Shown: positions 34,900 through 44,989, counted from the stretch's first letter. The stretch is DNA of 64,000 nt from Streptomyces sp. MJM8645 (GCF_001625365.1 NZ_LJJF01000002.1:1275501-1339500); one strand, 5' to 3'. Made by a program: numbers and translations. Notes: generated from the letters alone by a model not told the origin.

Positions 34900-35295
34900 A
34901 TGCACCCCTGCGCAGCGCCTGAGGCCCGGACGAGGCGGGCGTTGTGGGCGGCGTGGGCGGCCCCGGTGCTGGTCAACGTCACGCTGGGGTTCGCCGCCAT
35001 GGTCCCGCTGATGTTCACGCTGGTGTTCTTCCTCAACTACCCCCTGGTCTGGCTCGGGCTCGGGCAGCGCGAACCCACCGAGAACGACGGCCCGATGGTG
35101 TGGGTGGTGGCCGGCGTCGTCGTCTGGACGGTCTTCGGCCTGCTGTGGTGGCTGGTCAACCTCGGGCTCCGCAGCCTGACCGGCCTACGGGGCCGGCGTT
35201 ACTGGTGGGTGAGTGCCGGGCTGCTCCTGGTACCCACGATCGTCTTCTCCCCGTTGCCCGCCGGCCCCTGGACCGTGCTGCGCTGGCTGACCTGA
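34900..35295 (+). CDS. membrane protein, three helices
   Basis: 131 residues. After a basic start come hydrophobic segments APVLVNVTLGFAAMVPLMF running into FFLNYPLVWLGLG, then VWVVAGVVVWTVFGLLWWLVNLGL and WWVSAGLLLVPTIVF. GGAGAAG precedes ATG 34900 by suitable spacing. No family recognised. It is the last gene before a gene-free stretch of 290 bp. Confidence 0.6.
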   Translation: MHPCAAPEARTRRALWAAWAAPVLVNVTLGFAAMVPLMFTLVFFLNYPLVWLGLGQREPTENDGPMVWVVAGVVVWTVFGLLWWLVNLGLRSLTGLRGRRYWWVSAGLLLVPTIVFSPLPAGPWTVLRWLT

Positions 35296-35533
35296 CCGGC
35301 CCGTCCCCGGCCACTCCCCCAACCGCACCGGTACCCGACCCCGTATCCGTGCCGCAGCCGACGGCCTTGCAGGACTTCCTCAACTGGCGGGGCGTCCAAG
35401 GGCCGTGGTCCTGGCCCGCCGCCACCCGCCCTGCGGGCTGACTCGATCGCTCTCGAAGCCACCGGGGGGACCCCGGCCGAGGGAAACTCAGCGGCGCGAC
35501 GGAGGGCACCGAACGGCTCTGCGCGTTCGGCCA

Positions 35534-35559
35534 GCGGGGCCCTGTGCTGTGGGCCCCGC
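35534..35559. terminator. hairpin GCGGGGCCC-N8-GGGCCCCGC
   Basis: A 9-bp perfect stem 27 bp beyond the 3' end of the broken M4 peptidase (minus strand), also 240 bp past the membrane protein gene on the other strand. Nothing else was seen in 35296-35585. Confidence 0.6.
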
Positions 35560-35585
35560 CGGACGACCTGTTAGTGAGGAAGGGG

Positions 35586-36439
35586 TCAGAGGACGCCGAC
35601 CGACTTCCAGGCGTTGTTGACGGCGTCCAGTTCGGTCCCAGTGCCGTAGAGGTCCTCGGCGATGGTCGCGGTCAGCTTGGCGAAGTCGGCGAACGTGGCG
35701 TCGGCGGCGAGCTTGCCGCCGGTCGCGGCGTCGTACCAGATCCGGCCGGCCTTCTCCCAGGCGTTTCCGCCGATGGCGGTGGCCGTGAGGTAGAAGGCGT
35801 GGTTGGGGATGCCCGAGTTGATGTGCACCCCACCGTTGTCCTGCTGGGTCTCGATGTAGCCGCCCATGTGGGCCTGCTGGGGGTCCTTGCCCAGCCGGGG
35901 ATCGTCGTAGGCGGTGCCGGGTGCGGCCAGCGAGCGCAGCGCCTTGGCCTTGAGACCAGGGGAGAGCATTCCGGCGCCGAGGAGCCAGTCGGCCCGGTCG
36001 GCGCTCTGGCCGAGCGAGTACTGCTTGACGAGGGAGGCGAAGACGTCGCTGATGGACTCGGAGAGCGCCCCGACTGACCGAAGTACATGAGCTGCGGGTT
36101 CAGGATCTGCCCGCTCACGCTGGCCGCGACGACGTCGAGGAGGTCGCGCGGACGCAGCTGGATGACCTCGCCGTCGCCGTCGCCGAGGACCAGCCGCCCG
36201 CCCTTCCAGAACACGTTGGCGAACTTGTCACCGTAGTGGACGGTCACCCGAAGTGGGCCGCCCTCGCCGTCGAGGGAGTTCCTGCCGTACGCGGTGAGGA
36301 AGAAGTCGAAGGTGGTGCCGAGCGCGTCGTAGACGCTGTTGACCAGTTCGTCCTTGCTCGCAGCCTCGCCCTCGGAGCGCACCAGGGCGCCCGGGAGGCT
36401 CTCTTTGTTCCTGGCGTCGTAGATCTCACGGCGGGGCAC
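35586..36439 (-). pseudogene. broken M4-family (thermolysin-like) metallopeptidase
   Basis: The remnant has M4 content in order: REIYDARNKESLPGALVR, NSVYDALGTTFDFFLTAYGR, SLDGEGGPLRVTVHYG, NVFWKGGRLVLGDGDG, then the region that should hold the zinc motif. There DVVA-HELTH is replaced by DVVAASVSGQIL, so HExxH is absent. A one-base deletion at about 36070 (after YFGQSG) shifts the frame; the C-terminal domain resumes as LSPGLKAKALRSLAAPGTAY, GGVHINSGIPNHAFYL and ends normally at 35586. Signal peptide and propeptide are also missing. Not functional. Confidence 0.88.
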
Positions 36440-36984
36440 GGGCGTGTCTTATGCATCCATGCAATCCAGTATGATCACCGGCCATCCCGGCTGCGGCGCT
36501 TTCAGCAGTTCCGAGCCGTTTCCTGAGTATTCGTGACAGATGCTGGGGCTAACTGCCCCTGAGCGACAGGCTCGGCGATCCCACCCGGAGGTCCCGCCGG
36601 ACGGACAGATCCCGCGCTGGGGGAGACGCTCTGTCATCAGGCCGATCGGATCATGCCCCGACACTTGATTTCCGAGATCTCCGACAGCGTCAGGCACCAA
36701 CGCCCGGACGTCACCGCCGATGCCAGCAGCACGATCTGGACCAGGCCGTTGCCCGGCACCCACCCCCGCCCCGCCGTCGGCGCCGGCCGGATCGAGAGCG
36801 GCCGAGTCCAGGTCGCGCGGCGCTTCCACTGTGAGATCGCCGAACTGCGCGCGCCGACGGGGTGGTCGGCTGGCGACCGCCGAAGCGGGCCACGCGGTGG
36901 CGGCATCACCCCTCTGGGAAATCGCTCCTCCGAAGATCTGAAAACTTTATTGCGCAATTTTCCCTTCAGACCTACGGTCGGGAC
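36440..36984. other. gene-free stretch with regulator promoter
   Basis: No gene is supportable between the M4 remnant and the ArsR-type gene. The 3' 50 bp are markedly AT-rich (AAAACTTTATTGCGCAATTTT) and hold the dyad described separately. Confidence 0.5.
36949..36958. promoter_or_regulatory. dyad ATTGCGCAAT before ArsR-type regulator
   Basis: A perfect 10-bp palindrome in an AT-rich tract 26 bp upstream of the ATG at 36985; a probable autoregulatory operator of the winged-helix regulator that also covers the core promoter. Confidence 0.55.
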
Positions 36985-37578
36985 ATGCAACCCGAGCGCG
37001 AGCCCGACCAGATCACCGACCTGTCCCGCTTGAAGGCGTTCACGAACCCGCTACGGATGCAGCTCTACCGGCTGCTGTACGCCGCAGGCACCGCGACCGC
37101 CTCCCAGCTCGCCGAACAGGTCGACGCGGCCCCGTCGCTGGTCAGCTACCACCTGCGCAAGCTGGCCGAACACGGTTTCGTGACCGCGGCGAGCGGCCGC
37201 AGTGCGGACGGCCGCGAACGGTGGTGGCAGGTGGCTTCCGAGGAGGGCTGGGGTTTTCAGGACTCGAACTTCGCGGGCACGCCCGAGGGAGCCGCCGCAG
37301 TCGGCGCGGTCACCCGCGGCATCGTCGAGACCCGGGCCTCCCAGTACCGCGCCTACCTGGACCAGGGCGCCGCCTGGGGCAAGGTATGGACGGACTCTGC
37401 GTTCAGCTCCGAGTGGATGCTCGACCTGACGCCGGCCGAACTCGCCGAGCTTAACGGCGAACTCGTGGCGCTGGGGCGACGCTGGCGGGAGCGCGGCAAG
37501 GCCGCCAAGGCAGCCGGCGACACCGAGGACCGCGAGCACGTGTCCGTGCACCTCTACGGCTTCCCCTTCCGCCCCTGA
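36985..37578 (+). CDS. ArsR-type winged-helix regulator
   Basis: 197 residues. N-terminal HTH: LSRLKAFTNPLRMQLYRLL, ASQLAEQVDAAPSLVSYHLRKLAEHGFV, followed by a wing with RSADGRERWW. The second half is helical (ASQYRAYLDQGAAWGK, LTPAELAELNGELVALGRRWRER) as in the YdfH/helix_turn_helix_20 group that pairs with transporters. No metal-binding cysteines. The MFS gene starts 79 bp downstream in the same direction and is probably its target. Confidence 0.85.
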   Translation: MQPEREPDQITDLSRLKAFTNPLRMQLYRLLYAAGTATASQLAEQVDAAPSLVSYHLRKLAEHGFVTAASGRSADGRERWWQVASEEGWGFQDSNFAGTPEGAAAVGAVTRGIVETRASQYRAYLDQGAAWGKVWTDSAFSSEWMLDLTPAELAELNGELVALGRRWRERGKAAKAAGDTEDREHVSVHLYGFPFRP

Positions 37579-37657
37579 CGCCTCCTCCTCTGTGCCCCTT
37601 CCGCCTCTTCCCGTCCCGCACCTGACACGGATGTGTCCCGACCTGCTGGAGCCCATC

Positions 37658-38950
37658 ATGGCCACCGCGGAGACAGCACCACCCGAAACGGCCCCGCCCG
37701 AAACGGCCCCGCCCGAACGCGTCGGCATCCCGGCCTTCCGTGACGGCAACGTGCTGCGCTGGCTCGCCGCGTACACCGCCTCGCTCGTCGGCGACAGCGT
37801 GTACTTCGTCGCCCTCGGCTGGTCCGCCCAGAAGGCAGGCGGCCCGACCGAGGTGGGCCTCGTCATGGCCGCCGGGGCGCTCCCGCGGGCGCTGCTCATG
37901 CTCGGCGGGGGCGTGCTGGCCGACCGGACCGACCCCCGTCGGGTGATCCTCGGCAGCGACGCCCTGCGCTGCCTGCTCATCCTCGCGGTGGCCGCTGGCA
38001 TCGCGCTGACCGCGCCGGTCCTGTGGGTCCTGGTCGCGGTGGCGCTCGTCTTCGGCGCCGTGGACGCGCTGTTCATCCCCGCCGTCGGGGCCCTCCCGCC
38101 GCGGATCACCGGCCCCGACCAGCTTGCCCGCGTCACCGGTCTGCGGTCCCTGTCGATGCGCCTCGGCCAGATCGCGGGCCCGCCGATCGGCGGCCTCGCC
38201 ATGGGCCTCGGCGGTGCGGCCGCCGCCTTCGCCACCGCCGGCCTGCTCTTCGCCCTCTCCCTGCCGCTTCTGCTGACGGTACGAATACGTCCCCTCGGAA
38301 CACGCGGCGAGGACGCTCCGCAACCCGGCAGCGCGCGCACCGATCTCCTCGACGGGCTGCGCTACATCCGCCGCCACCGCCTCATCGGCCCGCTCGTCGC
38401 CGCCGGAGCCGTCTGCGAACTCGGCCTCACCGGCACCCTCAACGTCGGCATGGTGCTGCTCAACGCCGAACGCGGCTGGGGGCCTTCCGGCTACGGGTGG
38501 ATCGTCGGTTCCTTCGGCGCCGGAGCGGCGGTCAGCGCCGCGCTGCTCGCCGTCGTCGGGTGGCTGCCGCGCGCGGGCCTCGTGTTGGCCGCGACACTGC
38601 TCGTGGGCTGCACGGGAGCGGCCGCCATGGCACTGGTCCCGACCTTGTGGACCGCCGCGGTGCTGGCCGCAGTTGTCGGCTTGAGCCTGGGCGTCTCCGG
38701 CGCCCTGGACAACGCCCTCATCCAGGCCGCCGCGGACCCCGCCTATCTCGGCCGGGTCACCTCCGTCGTCATGCTCACCATGGTCGGTCTCGCGCCCCTG
38801 TGTTACCCGCTGGTCGGCGCCGCCATCGGCACCTGGGGCGCCGCACCGGTGTTCCTCGGCTGTGGCGCCGTCGCCGGCCTGGGCGCGGCCCTCGCCCTGG
38901 CCTCCGCCCCGGTCAGGCACGCCGAACTGCCCCGACGGCACCAGGTGTGA
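37658..38950 (+). CDS. MFS transporter (enterobactin-exporter/macrolide-efflux type)
   Basis: 430 residues from ATG 37658. After a leader of three ETAPP repeats (encoded by a tandem 15-bp DNA repeat) it has about 12 helices. FRDGNVLRWLAAYTASLVGDSVYFVALGW and GGGVLADRTDPRRVIL are the characteristic first helix and motif A of the MFS_3/MefA-like group. Later LRYIRRHRLIGPLVAAGAVCEL begins the second half. Presumably exports a drug or siderophore under control of the ArsR-type regulator just upstream. Confidence 0.86.
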   Translation: MATAETAPPETAPPETAPPERVGIPAFRDGNVLRWLAAYTASLVGDSVYFVALGWSAQKAGGPTEVGLVMAAGALPRALLMLGGGVLADRTDPRRVILGSDALRCLLILAVAAGIALTAPVLWVLVAVALVFGAVDALFIPAVGALPPRITGPDQLARVTGLRSLSMRLGQIAGPPIGGLAMGLGGAAAAFATAGLLFALSLPLLLTVRIRPLGTRGEDAPQPGSARTDLLDGLRYIRRHRLIGPLVAAGAVCELGLTGTLNVGMVLLNAERGWGPSGYGWIVGSFGAGAAVSAALLAVVGWLPRAGLVLAATLLVGCTGAAAMALVPTLWTAAVLAAVVGLSLGVSGALDNALIQAAADPAYLGRVTSVVMLTMVGLAPLCYPLVGAAIGTWGAAPVFLGCGAVAGLGAALALASAPVRHAELPRRHQV

Positions 38951-39353
38951 CCGGCCGGGCAGCGACCCACTCACGTCACCTGCGGCGCCACTGACGGCAC
39001 TGCCCTCCGGGCACCGTGGACGGCTTCGCGAAGGCCTCCGCTATCGGGAGCCATTCGTAGGCGACTTCCAGCCGACAGGCTCCGAACTTCTCGTGTAGGC
39101 AGCGGAGTTCGGCCGGCGTCCGGCACCGCACTCGCCACGGTCATGTCGCGTCCGATGACCAGACACCTGCAACTGGCTTTCACGGCGGGCCTCGTGCGGG
39201 ATGTGATGACACACCGCATCGCGGGCTCTTCAACCAGGTAGTGGGCAACACCGAAGACCGGCCCGCCCAGTTCAGTTGTTGGGTTCCCGACGCCCGAGCG
39301 GGACTCTCACAAAGGGCTTGTCGTTCAACCGAGTTCCGTTCATTCGGCGAGAT
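38951..39353. other. gene-free stretch
   Basis: No reading frame with protein-like content was seen between the MFS gene and the SMI1 remnant. Confidence 0.5.
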
Positions 39354-39895
39354 CTATCGTTCAACTACCCTGACACAAAAGCGAATTGGCGACCCGACTG
39401 GTTCGACGTGGTCGCGGTCGTCGTGGTGCAGCATCGCCTGGGTGACGGCATGGAGCCAGGTGGCAAGGCTCGGCCAGCCGGTGAAGTGGGCGGAGTCGTC
39501 GTGGGCGGCCCTTCCGAGGTGGTTGTGCCACAGGCCGGGCCCGACGTCGATGAAGTGCTCGTCGCCGTCGCGGCCGGCTAACGGGACCCACGGCGCTCCC
39601 CACCACGGGTCGTCCCGCTGGTCCGGATCATCGGTGCCCCAGATCCTCATCCGCATGGTGCGGATCTCGACGATCCCCTCCGTGGAGTACAGGGGCCGCA
39701 CGGAAGGACAGCGATGTAGGCGTCGTCTCCGTCATGGCATAGCAGCGACGCGCGCAGATCAGCGGGGATCCCGAGCTCGTGCCGCTCCTCGGTGCGCCCG
39801 ACGGCTTCGGGCGATGCGGGCGGGCGAAGCTCGGCCAGGCTGGCCGGTGCATTCTTCGCCAGCCAGGCGTCAATGAGCTTCCAGGACTCGGTCAC
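39354..39895 (-). pseudogene. frameshifted SMI1/KNR4-family protein
   Basis: GTG 39895 starts TESWKLIDAWLAKNAP, then SLAELRPPASPEAVG and IPADLRASLLCHDGDDA, the N-terminal SMI1/KNR4 pattern. At about 39700 the frame shifts, and the rest continues in another frame: RPLYSTEGIVEIRTMRMRIW, APWVPLAGRDGDEHFIDVG, WPSLATWLHAV to a stop at 39354. The family often serves as immunity proteins against secreted nuclease toxins. No toxin gene is adjacent. Confidence 0.75.
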
Positions 39896-41460
39896 CGACT
39901 CACAGAGTCCCGTGACACCTCGACAGCGGGAGTCATCCCCGCGCACCGGGCTCCTGTCCGCGCGAGGCGCCCGGCTCTGGTGGACGACGCTCCGCCACTC
40001 CCCCAGGCCGCGTCCCGCCCTCTCCCCCACATCCGGACTCGTCGGGTCGATCACCTGACACGTTGCGAAGTCTCGACCGTCGACGTGACTCACCTCGGCC
40101 ACCGCGTCCGCACCACTCATCCGGACGACCGCCTCCTCTCTTGTGTGTGCGAACTAAATATCGAAGGGCTCGGGCGCTACCGGAAGGCTACGGGTCGACA
40201 TGCCCAGCACCACGTCGTCCGAGAACAGCGCTGTATCGGGATTTGTTTATTAGGGGTCTTCTGATGTCTTTTGTGTTCAGGCCCTTGAACGTGAAGTGGC
40301 CTGCGGCATGCAAATCGCCTCTGACCGCTGAGGAGTCGGCTCCCGAGGCCTCGAAGAAGCCACTCGCGCTCACACCCACGCCGGACAGGTGCCGAACATC
40401 GCGCCCGCTTCTCCTTCCGCCGGAAACCCGTCCCCGGCTCCGCCACCTCCTGGCCAGCCAGCTCGACCTCAGGCGTACCGCAGCCCGCCGCGGCAGCTTG
40501 GCAAGTTGGACCTTCACCCTCTGCCCTTCCCCTCCGGTCCTCCGCCTCACGGTAGGCCAGGGTTCGTGGTAGCACCGAGATACCGGCCGTCGGCGCCATC
40601 GCCAGGCTGGCCACGGCTGCCGCCGCCGTCGGAAAGCCCGTCACGAGGCATCGCTTCAGTGGCTACGGCGATGACGAGCACTACTTCGCCGGGGAGCTGG
40701 CCTTCGCCGACGCGAATGCAATCCTCGCCATGCTGCGGGAGCTGTGCCCGCACCAAGCTGACGGAGCTGCCTGCCGGTGCAGATACGGAGTCTGGCGTAC
40801 CGGCTCGTACCTCTGCCACGGCCGGGCGAGCCGGCACTGATGCGGAAGGCGACGCAGAGCCCTGTGGCTGCACTGCCCGGGTTGGGACGACATCGCGACG
40901 GGCCTGACCGAACGGGCCCACGTCCTGAAATCGAACCGACCCTCGACCTGGGCCACAGGCGGATCTAGGACACCGAGCCGATTTCGACCGTGCGCTCGAC
41001 CTCGTTCCGGCGCTTGCACATCTCCTTGTCGAAGCCCGCAGGCCAATCTCCTCAGCTGCCTCGTCGCCGACGGTTGGCCCGCTGCTCCTGCTTCTCCGGA
41101 ATGCTGTGCTTGAAACTGGCGCCTTCACAGGTAACGACAGTTGCGGCGGCAGTCGGGGGTGTGCGCGGATGACCATGTCGGGGCCCTTGACCCCAATGCG
41201 TTCGACGACCGGCATCAGCTGTGGCCCGCTGCCCCACTGGCCGGGTTCTCTCCGAGGTATGAGCCGTACGGTCGAGATCGGGAGGTGGCGGTCCTGTCCC
41301 GGTGAGCACTTCCGGGGCCATCGGTCCGGTCGGATACGAGCTGCTGGTTCGATCGTGAAGGCAGAGACGCCGTAGAGCAGGTCAACCGGCGGACGTAGAG
41401 ATGGCGAACTCGACGCCGCCGTGGATGTCCAGAGCATCGCTTTGGCCGATGGCGCATCGG
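39896..41460. other. decayed, gene-poor region
   Basis: Protein-like fragments exist but no intact gene. The clearest is 40556-40840 (+): it reads STEIPAVGAIARLATAAAAV, RHRFSGYGDDEHYFAGEL, AFADANAILAMLRELCPH, but has no start codon and ends at a TGA. A further stretch around 40982-41110 reads DFDRALDLVPALAHLLVEARR in one frame. These look like remains of one or two genes. The region just precedes the palindrome array. Confidence 0.45.
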
Positions 41461-42006
41461 ATTTTCCGCGGAAAATTCAGAGTCCCTCGACGAAGGCCCA
41501 TGGATCGGCCGTCCCCGGCATCGTCCGTTGCCAGCCTCTTTCGTTGCCATTGCCGTGGGCACGATGGATGTCCGTCGAGAACTATGGCCGGCCTTCACGG
41601 AGAAGCTCGGAAGAGCCAGCCCGGACGGCATGGATCGGCGGCACGGAAGCCCCTTGATGAGCCGGAACCCGAACCCGAACCCGGGTCCGAGCCGTGGCTG
41701 TGCAGCACGTGAGCGTGCGCTTGCCAGTCGGCTGGTCCGGATGCTGATGCTGCTCCCCCATCGAAGCCCTCGAATTTTCTGCGGAAAATCCGTCGGCTGA
41801 CTGCTAGACAGATCGGGCTCCGATTGGCGTGAGCGCTGTGTGCCGGTTCCCAGCAAGCGGCCCCCCACCCTCGCGACACAAGAATTGCCGACGGCTTCGA
41901 CTCCCCTGCGGCCTCCTACGGGGGAGCGCCTATCACGGCAAGTCGGGGTGGTCCTCTCCCCCACTGAGGCACGCTGTGAAAGTGATCAAGCCGATCGCCT
42001 GATACG

Positions 42007-42288
42007 TCACAACCCCTGGATGACTTCGCCCAGGTCCGGACCGTAGGCGACCCAGCAGATGACTGAGCCGTCGGAGTCGAGCTCGCCCATGTACCAGTCG
42101 TCGTCCGCTCGCACGAGGCACAGGCCGTGGAGGGACAGGATGACGTCGGGTCGGAGTGAGACATAGTCCGCGCGGCCGTGCTCCTCGACCACGACCAGTC
42201 GTTCGAGGGTGAGCAAGGCGGCTTCAGGATCCTCTGATGCGGAGCGCACTCGCTCGATCGTCCAGCCGTCGGGCAGTCCATCGTTCAC
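42007..42288 (-). CDS. small hypothetical protein within the array
   Basis: About 93 residues from GTG 42288 (or 42294): begins VNDGLPDGWTIERVRS, has an amphipathic core EAALLTLERLVVVEEHG and ends DSDGSVICWVAYGPDLGEVI. The composition is protein-like and acidic; a small immunity-type protein is possible. No good ribosome site precedes it and the frame continues upstream into a transposase remnant, so it may not be expressed. Confidence 0.4.
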   Translation of the reverse strand: MNDGLPDGWTIERVRSASEDPEAALLTLERLVVVEEHGRADYVSLRPDVILSLHGLCLVRADDDWYMGELDSDGSVICWVAYGPDLGEVIQGL

Positions 42289-42320
42289 CGCCACATGATC
42301 GCAGCGGGGGCGTTTCGCAG

Positions 42321-42510
42321 CTACTCGGATATGGCGGCGATCAACGCGGTTGCCTCGTAGCGGACAGCCAACTCGTCGTACCCCGTCGCCGCCGCCGAGC
42401 TTCTTTCGGCTACGGATCTGGTAGGTCTTCTCCAGGATGGTGCGACGGATGCCGCGCCTGCACAGGTAGGCCGGTTCGCCGGAGTCGTAGAGCCTGTCGA
42501 CGCGGGCCAT
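42321..42510 (-). pseudogene. C-terminal remnant of an IS5-family transposase
   Basis: One frame gives AYLCRRGIRRTILEK and IRSRKKLGG, resembling the YLRRRGI..TIPEK..NRKK stretch of IS5-type transposases; the adjacent frame gives YDELAVRYEATALIAAISE and stop, matching their YxxLAVRYEAT...AAI ending. The segment between, with the catalytic Glu region, is deleted. No terminal repeats were found. Confidence 0.65.
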
Positions 42511-43056
42511 GGCAGGACGCGTACCCAGTCATCCGCTACCGAGGCGAAGACCAACAGCGGCTCTGCCCCTGCCCGACCGCCGCCGAATTTTCTGCGGAAA
42601 ATCACCGAGCCGCGACCCCCTGGCCCCGGACACAGCCATGCCGTCCAAAGCTCGCTGCGCGACGACTACCCATCTGCTTATGCCAAGCGCAGGAGCGCTC
42701 ACCGCACAGGTTCTGGTAGGCGACGCCGATGGACACTGCCACGATGACGAACATTCATCGTGGGCCACACCCATCCAGTCCGAGGTAGACGCGCTGTTCC
42801 TCCATGCTGAATCAGTCACCTCAACAGCTCCCCCACACACGACTGAGCCCCCGTCACAGCTGCAGGCCAATGATGCGACTCGCAGGCCCGCCCCACACGG
42901 TCCGGCCGAGCAAGCCCACAGGATCGTTCGCCAGCCGGCCGGGTGCCAGTCCCTTCGGACTGCAGTGGACCGCGCTACGAAATTTTCCGCAGAAAATTCG
43001 GCGGACCTCAGGTAGGGCGCTGGGGTGGCCCGGGGAATTGCTGGGTTCTCCCTGAT

Positions 43057-44590
43057 GACGCGACGCGCCCTCCGAGGCTCGCTGCGCGACGATTGCCTGC
43101 CAGCGCCAAGCGAAGAAGCGCCATCTGGTAGACGACGCCGACGGTCGCTGCAGAATGACGACCGTCCATCCCGAGCCATACCCGTCCAGGTCGAGACAGA
43201 CGCGCCATCTACTTCAGGCTGGATCAGTCGCCTCAACGACTCCCCTACACGTGGCTGAGTGCCCATCACGACCGCGGGCCGATGGCACGGCTCCACCAGA
43301 AAGGACCGACAGGTCTGCCCAGGATCGCCCTCGGGGTCGTTCGCCAGCCGGCCTAGTGCCGCTCTCTTCGGATCGCGGTGGACCAGGAAGCCGGACTACA
43401 GAACCGCGTCGCGAAATTTTCCGCAGAAAATTCGGGGCCTCAGAAAAGGACACTGGGACGGTCTGGGGGATTGATCGACTCCCCGAGATGACGTCACACG
43501 CCGTCCGGCCCCCACTCCAACGGCGCGTGTCCGCCGTGCTGTGCCAACGGCAGAGAGCGTGCGAATCCACCAGACCGATGACAGCCAGGACACACAGCTG
43601 CTCTGCCCATCATCCGCCGGCGGGGGAAGGACGGCAGAAGCTTCTGCCCCACGACTGTCCTGAGCATGGAGAATTTTCTGCGGAAAATCGCCTACTCCGA
43701 GCTCACTGCCCGGCGATTGCCCACCGCACTGGCTCTGGTAGGCCGCGACGGCGGGCGCTGCCAGGATGACGACCATCCACCCTGAACCGTGCCTGTCCAG
43801 GTCGGAGCACACATCCCGTTTCCTCGCCACCGAACCGGCAGCTTCGACAGATCCCTCACACACAGCTGAGCCCCACCACAACCGCAAGCCGATACCGGGA
43901 CCCTCCGTCGGAAAGGACCGACACGGTCTGCTCGGGCTCGCCCTCGGGGTCGTTCGCCAGCCAGCCGAGTGCCGCTCCCTTCAGACCGCCATGGACCAGA
44001 CAGCCGGACTACAGAACCACACCACGAAATTTTCCGCAGAAAATTCGGGGTCTCAAAGAGAACACCGGGACGAACCGGGGGACTGACAGGTTCCCCGAGA
44101 TGACGTCACACGCCGTCCGGGCCCCACTCCAACGGCGCGTGGCCGCCGTGCTGTGCCAACGGCAGAGAGCGTGCGAATCCATCAGACCGATGGCCGCCAG
44201 GACACACAGCTGCTCTGCTGATCATCCGCCGCCGAGGCAAGGAGCGGCAGGAGCTTGTGCCCCTTGGCTGCTGTCCTGGACATGGAGAATTTTCTGCGGA
44301 AAATCGCCTGCTCTGAGCTCACTGCCCGGCGATTGCCCGCAGGCCCGCGCCGAGGGCAGGAGCGCCCACCGCACTGGTTCTGGTAGGCGACGACGGCGGG
44401 CGCTGCCAGGATGACGACCATCCGTCCTGAACCGCGCCGTCCGGGTCGAGACAGACATCCCGTTTCCTCCTCCGCCAAACCGGCCGCTTCGACAGCCCGG
44501 ACTGCTGAACCGCATCTCGGAATTTTCCGCAGAAAATTCGGAGCCTCAGAGAGGACACCGGGACGGCCCGGGGGATTGATCGGCTTCCCG
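43057..44590. repeat. degenerate tandem repeat, ~0.6-kb unit
   Basis: The unit starting GATGACGTCACACGCCGTCC at 43487 recurs at 44099, 612 bp later, with long near-identical stretches (CAACGGCAGAGAGCGTGCGAA; CGGCGATTGCCC). A shorter, more diverged copy precedes it from 43057 and traces extend back to about 42600. A full unit carries one CTGCGG and one CCGCAG palindrome, so the array partly grew by duplication. The last copy lacks an internal block. Confidence 0.75.
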
Positions 44591-44855
44591 TGACTCACTC
44601 CGGACGGCCCGCCGGATGCTCATCACCACGAGCCCCCGCCTCGCCCGCGCCGTCGAGAACGACTGCCCCCAGGCTGTGTCGGTCGACCTGATCCACTGCG
44701 GCCGAAGCACGACCGAAGGTCCGCCAGCGGGCCGCCGATTCCGCAGCGCCCAGTCCGAAGGCACAGAATTTTCCGCAGAAAATTCAGCGGTGGAAAGCTG
44801 AGCCAGCGGGGGAGCGGCAGCCCGATCCAGATGACGGGTCGGCCCCGCTCTCTCA

Positions 44856-44893
44856 CTGCCTCCTGAATTTTCCGCGGAAAATTCAGGAGGCAG
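44856..44893. repeat. 38-bp perfect palindrome around the last array site
   Basis: The core at 44867-44882 is extended on both sides by CTGCCTCCTGA and its complement, giving 19-bp perfect arms without spacer. It marks the right edge of the array, about 100 bp upstream of the repeat-protein gene. Confidence 0.85.
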
Positions 44894-44989
44894 CAATGGT
44901 CGATCAAAGTCGGCGGCTGCGGTTCGGTGGGCCGTCAGGTTCGGCGAAACCTGTCGACGTGGTGCCGTACTCGCTGCCACGATGTCCCG

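Larger units (their letters stand above)
41461..44893. other. candidate plasmid centromere: array of 11 parS-like palindromes
   Basis: Cores of 16 bp at 41461 (CCGCGG type), 41774, 42587 (CTGCGG), 42982, 43416 (CCGCAG), 43673 (CTGCGG), 44029 (CCGCAG), 44289 (CTGCGG), 44522, 44767 (CCGCAG) and 44867 (CCGCGG). All share ATTTTC-N-GC-N-GAAAAT; only the central hexamer varies. Many extend to GAATTTTC...GAAAATTC. Starts are spaced 100-813 bp, mostly 230-430 bp. The only other copy in the window lies inside parB, which ties the array to the partition genes. There is almost no coding sequence here. Binding by ParB is an inference. Confidence 0.7.

Noticed and set aside
40547..41437. Minus-strand open frame of 296 codons in the decayed region
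   Set aside because: No ribosome site and no protein-like pattern; fragments on the other strand look more natural.
41461..44893. CRISPR array or iterons as explanation of the palindromes
   Set aside because: Spacing is irregular and hundreds of bases long, repeats are 16-20 bp palindromes, no cas gene is near, and the replication genes are 3 kb away with a different repeat family.
41461..44893. Chromosomal-type parS sites
   Set aside because: The Streptomyces consensus GTTTCACGTGAAAC is not present; the core here is different.
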